From Macrotrachela quadricornifera (Eukaryota; Rotifera; Eurotatoria; Philodinida; Philodinidae), in the NCBI GenBank assembly GCA_022393335.1, contig JAJEKB010021035.1:533072-597071 (forward strand): DNA of 64,000 bases. The letters run 5' to 3'. This document shows positions 50,491 to 61,149 of the stretch, piece after piece. Made by a program: the position numbers and the translations under genes. Numbering within the stretch: the first letter of the stretch is position 1; every line of letters begins with the position of its first letter. The notes under the pieces are model-generated. The model made no database searches and was not told where the DNA came from. It saw only the letters and a program-made list of their open reading frames with translations.

Positions 50491-50495
50491 AAGAA

Positions 50496-50570
50496 TGTTT
50501 TTTTGACCTGCGACAAACCCACAAACGCATTTTCATTTTTTTCGTATTACCCTCCCTTCAGTCGATGGAA
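50496..50570 (+). repeat. dispersed TTCAGTCGAGGG-type module, copy 4
   Basis: TTTTTTTGACCTGCGACAAA, ACGCATTTTCATTTTTTTCG, then ACCCTCCCTTCAGTCGATGG. Lies directly after the tandem array. Confidence 0.6.
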
Positions 50571-51088
50571 TATATTCTGGTTGGGCTACATACAAGGCAG
50601 TCGAGTAAAAATGCAAGCACTCGCTAGCAACTGAAAGCAATATATCTTATAGTATTGTCATGGCATTATAGTGATACTGATGCCACTAGACGAATTTATA
50701 AGTTGACGCAGATCTGAGTACCCATGCTTTAACTTTTTTCTATTAATTTTCATTGAAAGGTTGATCTCTCCTTGTATTATTAACTAAAAAGAAGTCAAAG
50801 ACATTCTTCTAAAGCTTGAGATACAGAATACAGAATTTTACGACGCCACTTTTGAAAACACTTTCCTTTATGAACTACTCAATAAAAATCAGAATTTTAT
50901 TTGTGAGAATCATTGTAACTTTAAAATGCCCATACTATTATAGACCACCAAAATAGTATTGTAATCGGCATACATGAATGCATATACTATCGTCACCAAT
51001 TGCTTCAGTAAGGTAAAATAGCATACAAATAGTCTTAATCATTAAGTCGAGGATTGAGCGAGTTAAAGAAGGAACTGTTACTTGTTAA

Positions 51089-52010
51089 TTCTCCATAACA
51101 AAATATATATTATTCAGTTTAAAAAAATTTTCATAAACTGTCTTTCTGCGAATAACACTTTCAGAGCGGACTTATTATATTTCAGCTTATCTTGAAGTCG
51201 ATGGTGTTCCACATATGTATATCCATATAAAATCATTTTTTTCTTTTCAGATGTTTATACATCTTTAATAAGACAGATGAGCAGCTAGTCGTTCGTCAGC
51301 GCCCGGAAGGGACGCCAGTCACAACTAGCCGCACAGCCATATAGTTCTTCTCCCACAACTTCGGGCACATCTGCATTTACGATCTAAGCCACTTATCTTT
51401 GGGTTTCCGCATCAAACTTAAGCAATTTCCAATTAAAAAATTTTCATTTCAAAATTCAGAAAATAGTGCTACGCTAAGAAAGATTGAGAGCGGAATGCGT
51501 TTTGTTCGCGTTTATGTTACGTTCCTATGGAATTCGAATGTTATTTTTCTACGATTGATATACATTCAAATAAAAATGTTATATTCCAATATTTACCTTC
51601 GTTCGATTAACGGTATTCACATCCTACCAAAATCTAACGTGAAACAGCTAGTCTTAATTTTAGATACCCCATGTAAAACTATAGAAAAAAAATGCTTGAC
51701 GGCCAAGATCATATATCTCATCGTCTCATATATGCAGGATTTCCTAAGAAATCGATTGCTTTTAGTTGTACTACACTTTTTGTCTTCACGATCGAACTAC
51801 ACATAGTGATACAGAACTTTTACTAAAACAAACCACTCTCAATCCTGACTATTTAATTTCCGAGTGCCAAAGAATCTGATTGGTCGAAATCCCGAAGTGG
51901 AAAAAACGTCATTGATGTGAGTTAGAGACTGAAAGAATCTGATTGGCCCAAATTGCAGCATGAAAGACTGATTGGACCAAAATGGGATATCAAAAACATT
52001 TGGCTAAGCT
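51089..52010. other. repeat-rich intergenic DNA
   Basis: Contains the second hairpin (51281-51332) and, at 51850-52000, repeated CTGATTGG(T/A)CCAAA phrases. The 135-codon plus-strand frame at 51399 has no recognisable motif or splice context and is not called. Confidence 0.4.
51281..51332. repeat. GC-rich hairpin, copy 2
   Basis: Arms of about 24 nt: GCAGCTAGTCGTTCGTCAGC... pairs with ...GCCAGTCACAACTAGCCGC, allowing G-T pairs, around a GGAA loop. Confidence 0.6.
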
Positions 52011-52083
52011 TTAACCCTGCGACAAACACAGACAAACGCATTTTAGTTTTTTTCATATCACCGTCCCTTCAGTCAAGGAAACT
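52011..52083 (+). repeat. dispersed TTCAGTCGAGGG-type module, copy 5
   Basis: TTAACCCTGCGACAAACACA, ACGCATTTTAGTTTTTTTCA, ACCGTCCCTTCAGTCAAGG. It runs straight into hairpin copy 3. Confidence 0.6.
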
Positions 52084-52085
52084 AT

Positions 52086-52141
52086 GAGCGTCTAGTCGTT
52101 CGTCGGCGCCCCTACGGGGCGTCACTCACGACTAGCCGCTC
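52086..52141. repeat. GC-rich hairpin, copy 3
   Basis: The best of the three. Stem CTAGTCGT / ACGACTAG is perfect, extended outward by GAGCG / CGCTC and inward by GGCGCCCC-TAC-GGGGCGTC. Arms are about 26 nt. Confidence 0.7.
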
Positions 52142-52300
52142 CCTGTGCAGCACAGCTTCTAATCGGTTGAATTTCTAGTATGCAAGAATCTGAATGATCA
52201 AAAACCCGAGATCGAGAATCCTAGATTAAGATTTCAGCCTGAAACAGTCTGATTGCTCAATAAACCCGCGATCGAAAAACCATGATTGCACTGAGTTTTA

Positions 52301-52347
52301 TACAAGAAAACAAACGCATTTTAGTTTTTACAATGACCTCTCTTCAG
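52301..52347 (+). repeat. dispersed module, copy 6 (short)
   Basis: ACAAACGCATTTTAGTTTTT, then ATGACCTCTCTTCAGTCGACCGAAC. It lacks the upstream GACC part. Confidence 0.5.
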
Positions 52348-52771
52348 TCGACCGAACATGATCTAGTGAAACCCGGTCCCCAACAATTCTGATTGGTCCG
52401 AAACCTAGGATAAAAAGAACATGGTTTGGTGAAACCCAGTCACCAACATGTCTGAGTAGCTCGAAACTTGGAGTCAAAAAAACATTTTTCGTAAAAAAAT
52501 AATTTTTTGGGCCAAAACAACATTTTTGGTAAAAAATAATTTTTTGGGTCAAAAAAATTTTGTTGGTTCGAAAAAACTTTTTTGGTAAAAAGACAATTTT
52601 TGGGTCAAAAAAACCTTTTTGGTAAAAATGTATTTTTTTGGGTCAGAAAACTAAAAAACTAATCATGCCAATCGATTCCCCGATCCCGATTACCTTTGGT
52701 CAAACTTTATAAAAACTCGTTATTTTCTTGAAAACATGTTTTTTTAACCTTTGACCTAGGACCCATCAAAC

Positions 52772-52863
52772 GTTTTTTTGACCCGCGACAAGCATACATA
52801 CATACATACATACAAACGCATTTCCATTTTTTTCGCACTACACCCTCCTTCCAGTCGAGGGAA
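52772..52863 (+). repeat. dispersed module, copy 7
   Basis: GTTTTTTTGACCCGCGACAA, (CATA)n tract, ACGCATTTCCATTTTTTTCG, CCCTCCTTCCAGTCGAGGGA. Preceded at 52.47-52.66 kb by several TTTTTGGGTCAAAAAA-type short repeats. Confidence 0.6.
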
Positions 52864-53957
52864 TAATGATTAAAGTATTCCATTATATACTGTGAATATT
52901 AGATAAATATCCTACATGTAATATTATTCAGAAAAATAGTATGTAGATTATCTCAATCTACTTAATTATCCATTGATTGCAGCTATCCGAAAACAACTAT
53001 ATATATTATTTTATAGCTATAATCACAATCACATCTTCAAGATTGTGACTAAAAACCTATAATTATGCAAGTCTCTAATTCGTACACTTTCGTTTTCACA
53101 TCAAGATGTTCAAATTGTACAAGCAATGGAAACTCATAGTTGGACAATATATCAGCGCTTCTATTTTCACCGGACAAGAAGAGGTACTCAATATGACACT
53201 AGCAAAGTTTGGAAAAATATTCTATTTTCTACCAAAAATTTACGGATTTTTAATGAGTTTTTAAAGTTTTTATAATCAATACTATCAGAAACTTAGTTTT
53301 ACTCTCCTGGAAATTGCTTAATTTTAGTATTTTCTGCATGATATGTGTCAAAATATCAAATAAAGTTTTTATCTATTATTCTATTAAACGATATACAAAA
53401 TTTTCCAAAAATATAAAATATACAAAGAAAAATTCAATCTTATAAAATAGTGTATAAATTCTATTTTATTACGGTATCATACATTTTGTTCACATAGGTA
53501 CATTTTTTCATTAGATACATTAGTCAAACAATGTGAACACATACAGACCACTATTGATCGACGTATATGCTCAACTAAAAGAAAATGATACTCGATTGAC
53601 TTTTTCAAACATTGATGACATATACATCAGTCTGATGAGTCAGATTGTGAATTATATAATTATAAATGAACATACCGTATCATCATATATTCATTTTTAT
53701 AATCTCAAAACATTTTTTTTTCTAATTAAACACATTTTAAATTAAATTCATCTATATATAATAATAGTGATATATTATCAAAATTCATTTATCTTATCCT
53801 CAACTTCAACTTCAATAATATAAGCTCATCTTTTTTACTTTTTTCTTCTCAATCATAATTCCATTATAATACGTTGCTGCCTACAACTTATTATAATAGA
53901 ACTATGATTTTTCCTTTTCTTAATAAAAATATTCGAGTTCAATGACAATATTTCACA
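52864..53957. other. intergenic, no gene seen
   Basis: AT-rich. The 70-codon plus-strand frame at 53533 has no recognisable features. Confidence 0.4.
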
Positions 53958-54607
53958 CTAATGAAGGGACATCCTCAGGTGTTCCCCTCTGATTTCAATG
54001 AAGTTTTGTCCACAGATACTCTATAGTGCCCTAGTCAAAACCCTAAAAGAGTTCGGGTGCATATTGAGTTATTGCGAAATTACCAGATTTCCAATATCTC
54101 TCTTTCCAAAAGATCCCTGTGGGGGACCACAAGAACGAAAAAAACGTATTTTTAAATTTTGGTCTCAAACTCCGCGCATACAAAGATCTCAAGTAGACCA
54201 GCTTGTGTAGAAAAACTTACAAGTTTTCAACACAGTCTCGTCGAGATACAGAACTTTCGAATTTTAGGTCGTTTCGTATAGATAGTGTATATAACATGCA
54301 TTTTTTGAAAGCTTCGTATCTTAGCGAGACTTTCTTCAAAACACGTAGACTTTTCTACACAAGCTAGTCTACATGACATCTTTGTATGTGCGGAGTTTCA
54401 GATCGAAATTCAAAAATACGATGTATTCGTACATGGGTCCACTACAGGAATCTTTCGCAAAGAGACATATTGGAAATCTGGATGTTTCGCCAAAACTCAA
54501 CATGCACCCGAACTCTTTTAACATTTTGACTAGCACACTATGGAATATTTGTAGACAAGAATTCATTGAAAACGGAGGAAGACGCCTGGGAATGTTCTCT
54601 CATTAGT
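53958..54607. mobile_element. 650-bp fold-back element
   Basis: Ends ACTAATGA(A/G)(G/A)G(G/A)ACAT(C/T)C are inverted at 53958 and 54607. Arms of about 270 bp are largely complementary (TTCGGGTGCATATTGAGTT with AACTCAACATGCACCCGAA; GTAGACCAGCTTGTGTAGAA with its inverse). The overlapping short frames on both strands at 54.0-54.6 kb are the two arms read in different directions, not genes. Confidence 0.8.
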
Positions 54608-54780
54608 CCCATCCTATTCCAAAGGTGTCTCACGGTCGCGCGCGCAAATAGAATAGAAATAGAACAAAACATTTTCAATGCAAATTTTTATTAGCTAATT
54701 ATTTCAGAAAAAAATCATTCATTATTCAATCAACTATTCTGTCTTTCAGTTGCTTTTTAAATCACGAAGAAATGTTATTT

Positions 54781-55378
54781 TCAAAATGAGAGATCCAATT
54801 CATTGAGCGCCTGTGAATACAGAGTAAAATAGATATGAGAGAGATATGAAGAAGAAATGAGGATTACCTTATTTTCTCGTAAGACCTTAACGAGATGTTC
54901 TGCTCCAACATCTTCTATTTGATTGTTTTCAAGATCCAGCAGAGTGAGTGTCTGTGAATACAGAGAAAAATAGATATGAGAGGAAAATGAAGAGGAAATG
55001 AGGATTACCTTGTTTTCACGTAAAACATTAGCGAGATGCTCTGCTCCAACATCTCCTATTTGATTGTTTAGAAGGCCCAGTCCAGTGAGTGTCTGTGAAT
55101 AGAGAAAGAAATACATATGAGAGAGAGATGAAGAGGAAATGAGGATTACCTTGTTTTCACGTAAGGCATTAGCGNNNNNNNNNNGAGTGAGAAAGAAGAG
55201 GAAATGAGGATTACCTTGTTTTCACGTAAGGAATTAGCGAGATATTGGGCTCCAACATCTCCTATTTGAGTCGTGTTAAGGTACAATTTGTTGAGTGTCT
55301 TTGAATAGAAAAAAAACAGATATGAGACAGAGATGAAAGGGAAATAAAGAAGACTTTGTTATTTTGTAGTACATCATA
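54781..55378 (-). pseudogene. second LRR exon array (fragment)
   Basis: About five LRR exons of 84 nt (TLTxLDLxNNQIEDVGAEHLVKVLRENK) alternate with 57-nt introns (GTAATCCTCATTTC...TTCACAG). The last exon ends ALNELDLSF-stop at 54781. Upstream the pattern stops at a partial exon (...DVLQNNK) near 55370. Ten Ns (55175-55184) replace part of a unit. The repeat sequence is clearly different from the 38-40-kb array, but exon length, intron length and phase are the same. No N-terminal domain is present, so it is a fragment or lacks its 5' exons. Confidence 0.7.
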
Positions 55379-55849
55379 TTGATATTCTGAGAACTTAGTT
55401 TGGATTGTTGTGGAATTTTTCACGGAGTTTTAGTTTTTTTTGCGGAATTTTAAGAACTTAGCCAAGTTTTTTCATATTGATTAAATTAAAGATTTTTTGT
55501 TGGCACTGTAAAATTGTTTAGAAGTTCCTCAGAAGCTTTAGAAGGACTCTAGTCTTATGAGAAGTTGTTAATAAATTCGGAAGCTCTGGAATTAGTCAAC
55601 GTATTCCTAAGAATTTTTATGGTTGTACAGTTTTTTTGTGTCTTTGGGATTGTTAGATTCTTTGTTTGTTTGTTTGGATTTTAGGTAAAGTTGTACATGT
55701 CATTGGCAATATTTTAGATATTGATGTGATTTTAGTATCTTGACGAATATATAAAATTCTCACATAGTTATTTCAGATGAAATCAAGAGTTTCGGGGATA
55801 ACTTAAAGAAAGAAGTTTTCAGCAGTTGACAATGTGCCTGAAAAATGGA
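55379..55849. other. intergenic, no gene seen
   Basis: AT-rich flank of the LRR fragment, nothing supportable. Confidence 0.4.
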
Positions 55850-58310
55850 TATCGTACCATTTTCCATGGGATATCGAAGCGACATAGGACATCGCTTTAT
55901 TTACCATATGGAATATTCCTTTCATCCAATGGGATATCACACTCATCTAGGGGTGGCACTTTATCTTTACTTTACTAGGTAAAGTAAAGTAAAGTAGATC
56001 CACTTTACCCGAATAATAAAGTAAAGTAAAGTAAAGTAAAGTAATATAACCAAGTTAATTTTATTATTGATTTATCAAGTCATTATCATGCATTGATGCA
56101 GTTACAATATACTAAAGTTTATATAAAACTTTTTTTCAATAAATAGCTGCAAAAAAAACAAAAACTGCAAGTGTGTCGTATTTTAATATTTTAAAGTCTA
56201 GTTTCTTTTTAAATACTATCAGCCATTATATCTAAGCAGCATGTAAATCAATGTATAAACAGAAATATCTAAATATTTGTTTGAAACTTGGAAGAATACA
56301 AGAGGAATTTTAAGAATTATTGATAAGACAAACTAGGACGTGGATGATGAAAGGAACAACATTAATTGATATGATATTTCATTTTATTTCGTTTCGACAA
56401 ACCATAATAAAATTAGAAAGATACAGATTTACCGCAAGATGAATGATACACTAGAAAACTTCGAAATTCTTTGATAATGTTCTAGTTCGAAATTGGGTAG
56501 AATATAACCATTGATACTAACAGTAGAGCTTCCATATTTTGATACTTTGTTCTCAGATAAATGTATATTATTTCTCACAGAGCACCAGATGTAACTTTAT
56601 CTTCCTTACTACTATTTTTTATTTATGCTTATGCTCTTGTTTTACTTTAAAATATTTTTTCTATAATTGTTGATATGCAGTTAAAACGCTAATCAAGTTG
56701 AGAAAATTTTATCTTCTACGAAATAAATAAATTGATGTAGTCGTTAATATAAGCTTGCTAAAAAGTGTCATACCCTCCCTTAATGAATTCGTTTTCAAAC
56801 TTTTCACTTCTTCTCTGCCAATGGGTTCATACTGAGTATCTGTCGCATAATTTTCAAAACTAACCATCATTTTTGTCTATGGTTTTGCTGATTGAATGAT
56901 AAGACAGACTAGTATTTTGTTTTTTTTATTTTCAAAGACATTTCGATTCAGAGAGAAAGCTCACGGTATACAATGACGTTGTATAATAGTTTTGATTCAG
57001 TAAGCTTGAAATAGTGACTTTACTGTAGCACACAAAAAAATAGTATCATGCTTTTCATAAAAATTGAAAGACTCTTATGCAAAATTGACGTTTGGTAAGA
57101 TATAAGTTTGAAAACTATTCTTGTCATATTATGATTAATACCTGTGACACCATAACACTAATTACAAAGTTATTTGTTTGATATCCTCTATGTTTCACTA
57201 GTTAATTCTTTTGTATTCTTCATATAACCTGGGCACTCTCTTAACATATTACATCAAAGGATTAAGAGTATGTTTCAACTCTATATAAAATACATTAAAA
57301 ACCGAGTGACATATATGTTAGGCAGCGTAGTAATAAAATTTTCCAGATATAACTTTCAAAAACTAGAGAAAATCACATGGTTTGCGATCATAGTATGCAA
57401 TATTATGCTAAATAATTGCGAAATAGTAGAAACAGAATAAGCTACCTTTATAACTTATTTTCACCAAATGAATTAATTCTATTGAAATAATATCAATTTT
57501 TTATTATATACGTACATTAAAGGAAACGAGACTTTAAATTTAAAAATATGACATACTCGCAGTTTTTGTTTTATTTTGCAGTTATTTATTGAAAAAAAGT
57601 TTTATATAAACTTTAGTATATTGTAACTGCATCAATGCATGATAATGACTTGATAAATCAATAATAAAATTAACTTGGTTATATTACTTTACTTTACTTT
57701 ACTTCACTTTATTATTCGGGTAAAGTAGATCTACTTTACTTTATCGAGTAAAGTAAAGTAAATACTTTACTTTACTTTACTTTATTATTCGGGTAAAGGG
57801 GATCTACTTTACTTAACCGAGTAAAGTAAAGTTAATACTTTACTTTACTGAGTAAAGTAAAGTAAATACTTTACTTTACCCAATAAAGTAAAGTGAAATG
57901 CTTTACTTTACTTTACTTTTTTCAAAGTATAGTAAAGATAAAGTGCCACCCCTACTCTCATCCTATGAGACATCGTTTGGCATTCAATGGGATATCGCGC
58001 TCATCCTATAGGACATCGTTTATCATTCATTAAGACATCGCTTGTCATTCAATAGGATAGCGTCTGCCAACCATTGGGATATTGCTTGCTATTCAACAGG
58101 ATATCGGTGTAATTCTATGAGCATCGGGTACCATTCAATGAGATATCGCTCTCACCCTATGGGATATCGCCCTCATTCTATGAGACATCGGTTACAATTC
58201 AATAGGATATCGCTTACCATTCATGAGACATCACTTACCGTTTAATGGAATATCGGTTGTTATTTAATGAGATGTCGCTTATCATTCAACATGGTATCGC
58301 AAGCGATATG
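55850..58310. repeat. ~22-26-bp GATATC(G) satellite, interrupted by a hAT
   Basis: Units such as GGGATATCGCTCTCA + TCCTATG and GACATCGCTTNCCATTCAAT recur more than 18 times, at 55850-55947 and 57955-58310. Joining the two sides across the inserted element restores one continuous array. Most units contain GATATC or GACATC. Confidence 0.7.
55948..57954. mobile_element. 2.0-kb non-autonomous hAT-like element
   Basis: The ends are TAGGGGTGGCACTTTATCTT and its complement (57954). They are flanked by CACTCATC (55940-55947) and CTCTCATC (57955-57962), an 8-bp duplication with one mismatch. TTTACTTTAC / GTAAAGTAAA arrays fill ~90 bp inside the left end and ~270 bp inside the right end. Next come ~170-bp inverted arms (TTATATAAAC, GCATCAATGCATGATAATGA, CAATAATAAAATTAACTTGG). 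There is no transposase. TAGGGGTGGC ends are typical of hAT elements. Confidence 0.85.
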
Positions 58311-61149
58311 CCCGCGATCTTCTCTACAAAAACACGTTGTCCTCTTGCAAATCTTTCATATATGCTTGTGAAAACGAAATCTTTCAGAATTGAACGATAT
58401 CCTGTAGAAATGTAATCGATGGGCCTATCAGTTTCGCTAGAAAAACACGTTATCCTATTGTAAATCTTTGAGGGAATATAATTTTTCATCAACAAAAAAT
58501 ATATAAAAATGGCAACGAAAATATTGAAACGATCAGCAATTAATGATAAAATGGTCAGCTTTTTATATGTAAGAATCAGTAGGCAGTAGAAATTCAAATT
58601 TACCAGTAAAAATGCAAATTGTATCAGCAGAATAAATAATTGATTCAGTATACGAAAAATAAATTCGAATAAAATGATCAGCTTTATATAGGATGGAATA
58701 TCATACATTTCTAGGAAAAATCCAACGGGTGATCGGAAAAATCTCATTAGATATCATACACATGAACAATAACACATAAAGAAAGAAAGTATTTTTCATG
58801 AAAAAAGATGGAATGTGTAGTATGTATAAGAAAGGAAAAATATATGTATATGCGATGATAGAAAAGGAAAAGTCCAACTATATATGAGTCAGTAGTAGAA
58901 TGAAAAGATAATACCAAAAACGAGAGAAAACGACAGGAACACATACATAAGAGATAGGCGGGTAGAGATGTGTGAATCCCAACCTAATAATATATATGAA
59001 TAACTTAGGGGAAAACTAACGATACTTGGAAGGAAACATGATAAGAAGAGAAAACACCTGAAATGTATTAAGGAAAGAAAACGTCTGGAAAAGACCCTTA
59101 TGCAAAGAAAAAGAAAAGACATATGGACGTGAGTAGTCAGTACGGTACTTGAAGGAATAGGATAGAAAATAATATGATTGCAGGCAGAGTATATAATGAA
59201 CTACGTACCAAATGAAAGCTCCTGAAAAACAGGATTTATTGGTACTAAATAGTAAAGGTTTTCTGAACGCTGTAATGTCGACCTTCAGAAATTTCGAGAA
59301 ATTTCACACATTTTCAACATAGAAAACTAATGTATCAATTATCTATGGAGAAAACAGTAGATTTTTTCATAAAATTAGCTCTCTTCACTATTTCTATTGC
59401 CTTATACATTCCAAAACACACTTATATAATTCAGTTTTCTACATTGCATTTATTCAAAATGTTTCGGAACATATGACGTAGTAGAAATAATGAAAAGAGC
59501 TAACGCTATGAAAAACTTTACTGTTTTTCGCCATATATAACTCTGGGCTCCGATTCGACCTATATTTCCTATAAAACCTATATTTTGGCGAAATCCTTTA
59601 TTTTGTCCTATATTTCCACTAGTTTTCCTATTTTACCTATATTATATCGAAAAAAGTGGAAAAATGCTCGAAAACTTCTATTTATACAGTTATTTATGTA
59701 CTTTTAATCTAAGTTTTTCAAAAAAAAATTTGGTTTTAAATTAAGGGCCCCTCCATTAGAAAATCAAGTTTTCCGAAAAAATATCGAAGCTGAGTTTTTA
59801 TTATAAGAAGATGTACCGAAGTCTTGTCTTTCAGAATATATATAGCTTTTTGAAAAACAATCAGATTTTCATAGACTCATGGCAGTAAAGTTTAATTCTA
59901 TCATCATGTTTTTCTAAACATTTTTGGAATTTTTCAAGACAGTCTGCTTCTCACAATGGTTTTTGCAATTAGAACAGGCCGTTTGGGCTGAAATTTCCAG
60001 GAATAAATAGTCTTAGTGAGAGACACTTGTGGTAAGAATTTCAGCATGATATACCCTAGCAGGTCAAACTTTCTGCTTGTTCGCATGTCTTCTAGGAGGA
60101 CGGAAATAACTCAAGCGTAAGAAATAATAGAAAGCTCGAACTGGTATCAAATTAAAGCTAGATCCAGTGCACAATTTTTGTCCCCAACAGAATTTTGAAA
60201 GTCAATCTCATTTGATTTTTAGAGTCATTTTATTCGACAGGTGTGCAAACTAAGCATAAAAATTGTCACTGTACCAACGGTAGATTTCACTTTTCTCAAC
60301 CCAGAAATTAAGTATCAAAAATCTCTTCGGACAAAAGTTAGCTTTGATGAAGACCTTTAAAATAAACAAAAACATCGGTTAAGTTCCGAGTCCAAATCGA
60401 GTCATTTCAATTTCAATGCTCATGCAAATGATAACACAGCTTACCAGAATTAAAAACTTGATAAATCTCGGAAAATTTTTGGATAAACATGGTAGTAGAG
60501 TTAAAGTTTTCTTCAATTAATTTTTGACAGTCTGATTGCTCTTTGGAAAGCCATACACAGTATGAGAACGAAGGCTCCCTACATTTTCCTATGATGAAAT
60601 CTCAGCTTCAAAATTATTCGAAAAACTGAATTTTCTATGGACAAGAGTGCTGATTAGCTTATTACTTTTGAAAAAACTGTCTTGTCACTTGCATAAACAT
60701 TAGAACACTTTTACGCCAGAGACTAAGCACGTTAGATGATGCTAACGTACGTGGTCTATTATGTGCTTTCAAAAAGTTCGATGAAATATATTACTAACAT
60801 GCCATTATAATATGTTTTTTTTCGGATTTCAACGTAGAAACGCATTTCTAAAACTTCTTCAGCGTTTTTCTCAGAATACGGTTTCTCAGTAAAAAAAGTG
60901 GAATCACCCAATCCTAGCCTTAGGTATTATTCAATATTTTTTTTGTCTTAAAGCTCTGAATCAGGGCTAACTTTACATCAGACGAATTTTTGATACATTT
61001 TTTCCGGCCTGAAAAAAGTTATATTACTGTTGTTTGAGTGATGTTTTTCATGCTTATTATGCAGACCTGTCCAGTAAAATGGTTATAAAAATGAATGGAA
61101 AAGAGTTTCAAAAATCCATCTGATAAAAAGTTGCGGACGAAGACGAGCT
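58311..61149. other. 2.8-kb region without recognised genes
   Basis: At 58300-58480 there is a partial direct repeat (AAAAACACGTT(G/A)TCCT...GCAAATCTTT). At 59560-59640 CCTATATTT phrases recur. The 153-codon minus frame at 58286 is hydrophobic AT-rich translation without recognisable features and is not called. Confidence 0.4.

Larger units (their letters stand above)
48961..51088. mobile_element. 2.1-kb TTAA-flanked element with 50-bp inverted ends
   Basis: The ends are TTAACAAGTAACGCTCGTCG (left) and the complement of TTAACAAGTAACAGTTCC (right, to 51088). Both continue to an ACTCGCT(T/C)...CCTCGACT block, so the arms are about 50 bp with mismatches. TTAA at both edges suggests a TTAA target. 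Inside are a GC-rich hairpin (49395-49438), two dispersed modules (49.70 and 50.50 kb) and a ~37-bp tandem array. No transposase frame. The arms match the small element at 10793-11090. Confidence 0.6.

Noticed and set aside
51399..51806. 135-aa plus-strand frame
   Set aside because: No recognisable domain, no splice context, and it lies among repeats. Kept as unsupported.
53998..54606. Overlapping ~65-77-aa frames on both strands
   Set aside because: They are the same sequence in the two arms of a fold-back element read in opposite directions.
58286..59122. Hydrophobic minus-strand frames
   Set aside because: AT-rich sequence readily gives Phe/Leu/Ile/Tyr runs. No start context, splice pattern or motif supports a gene.
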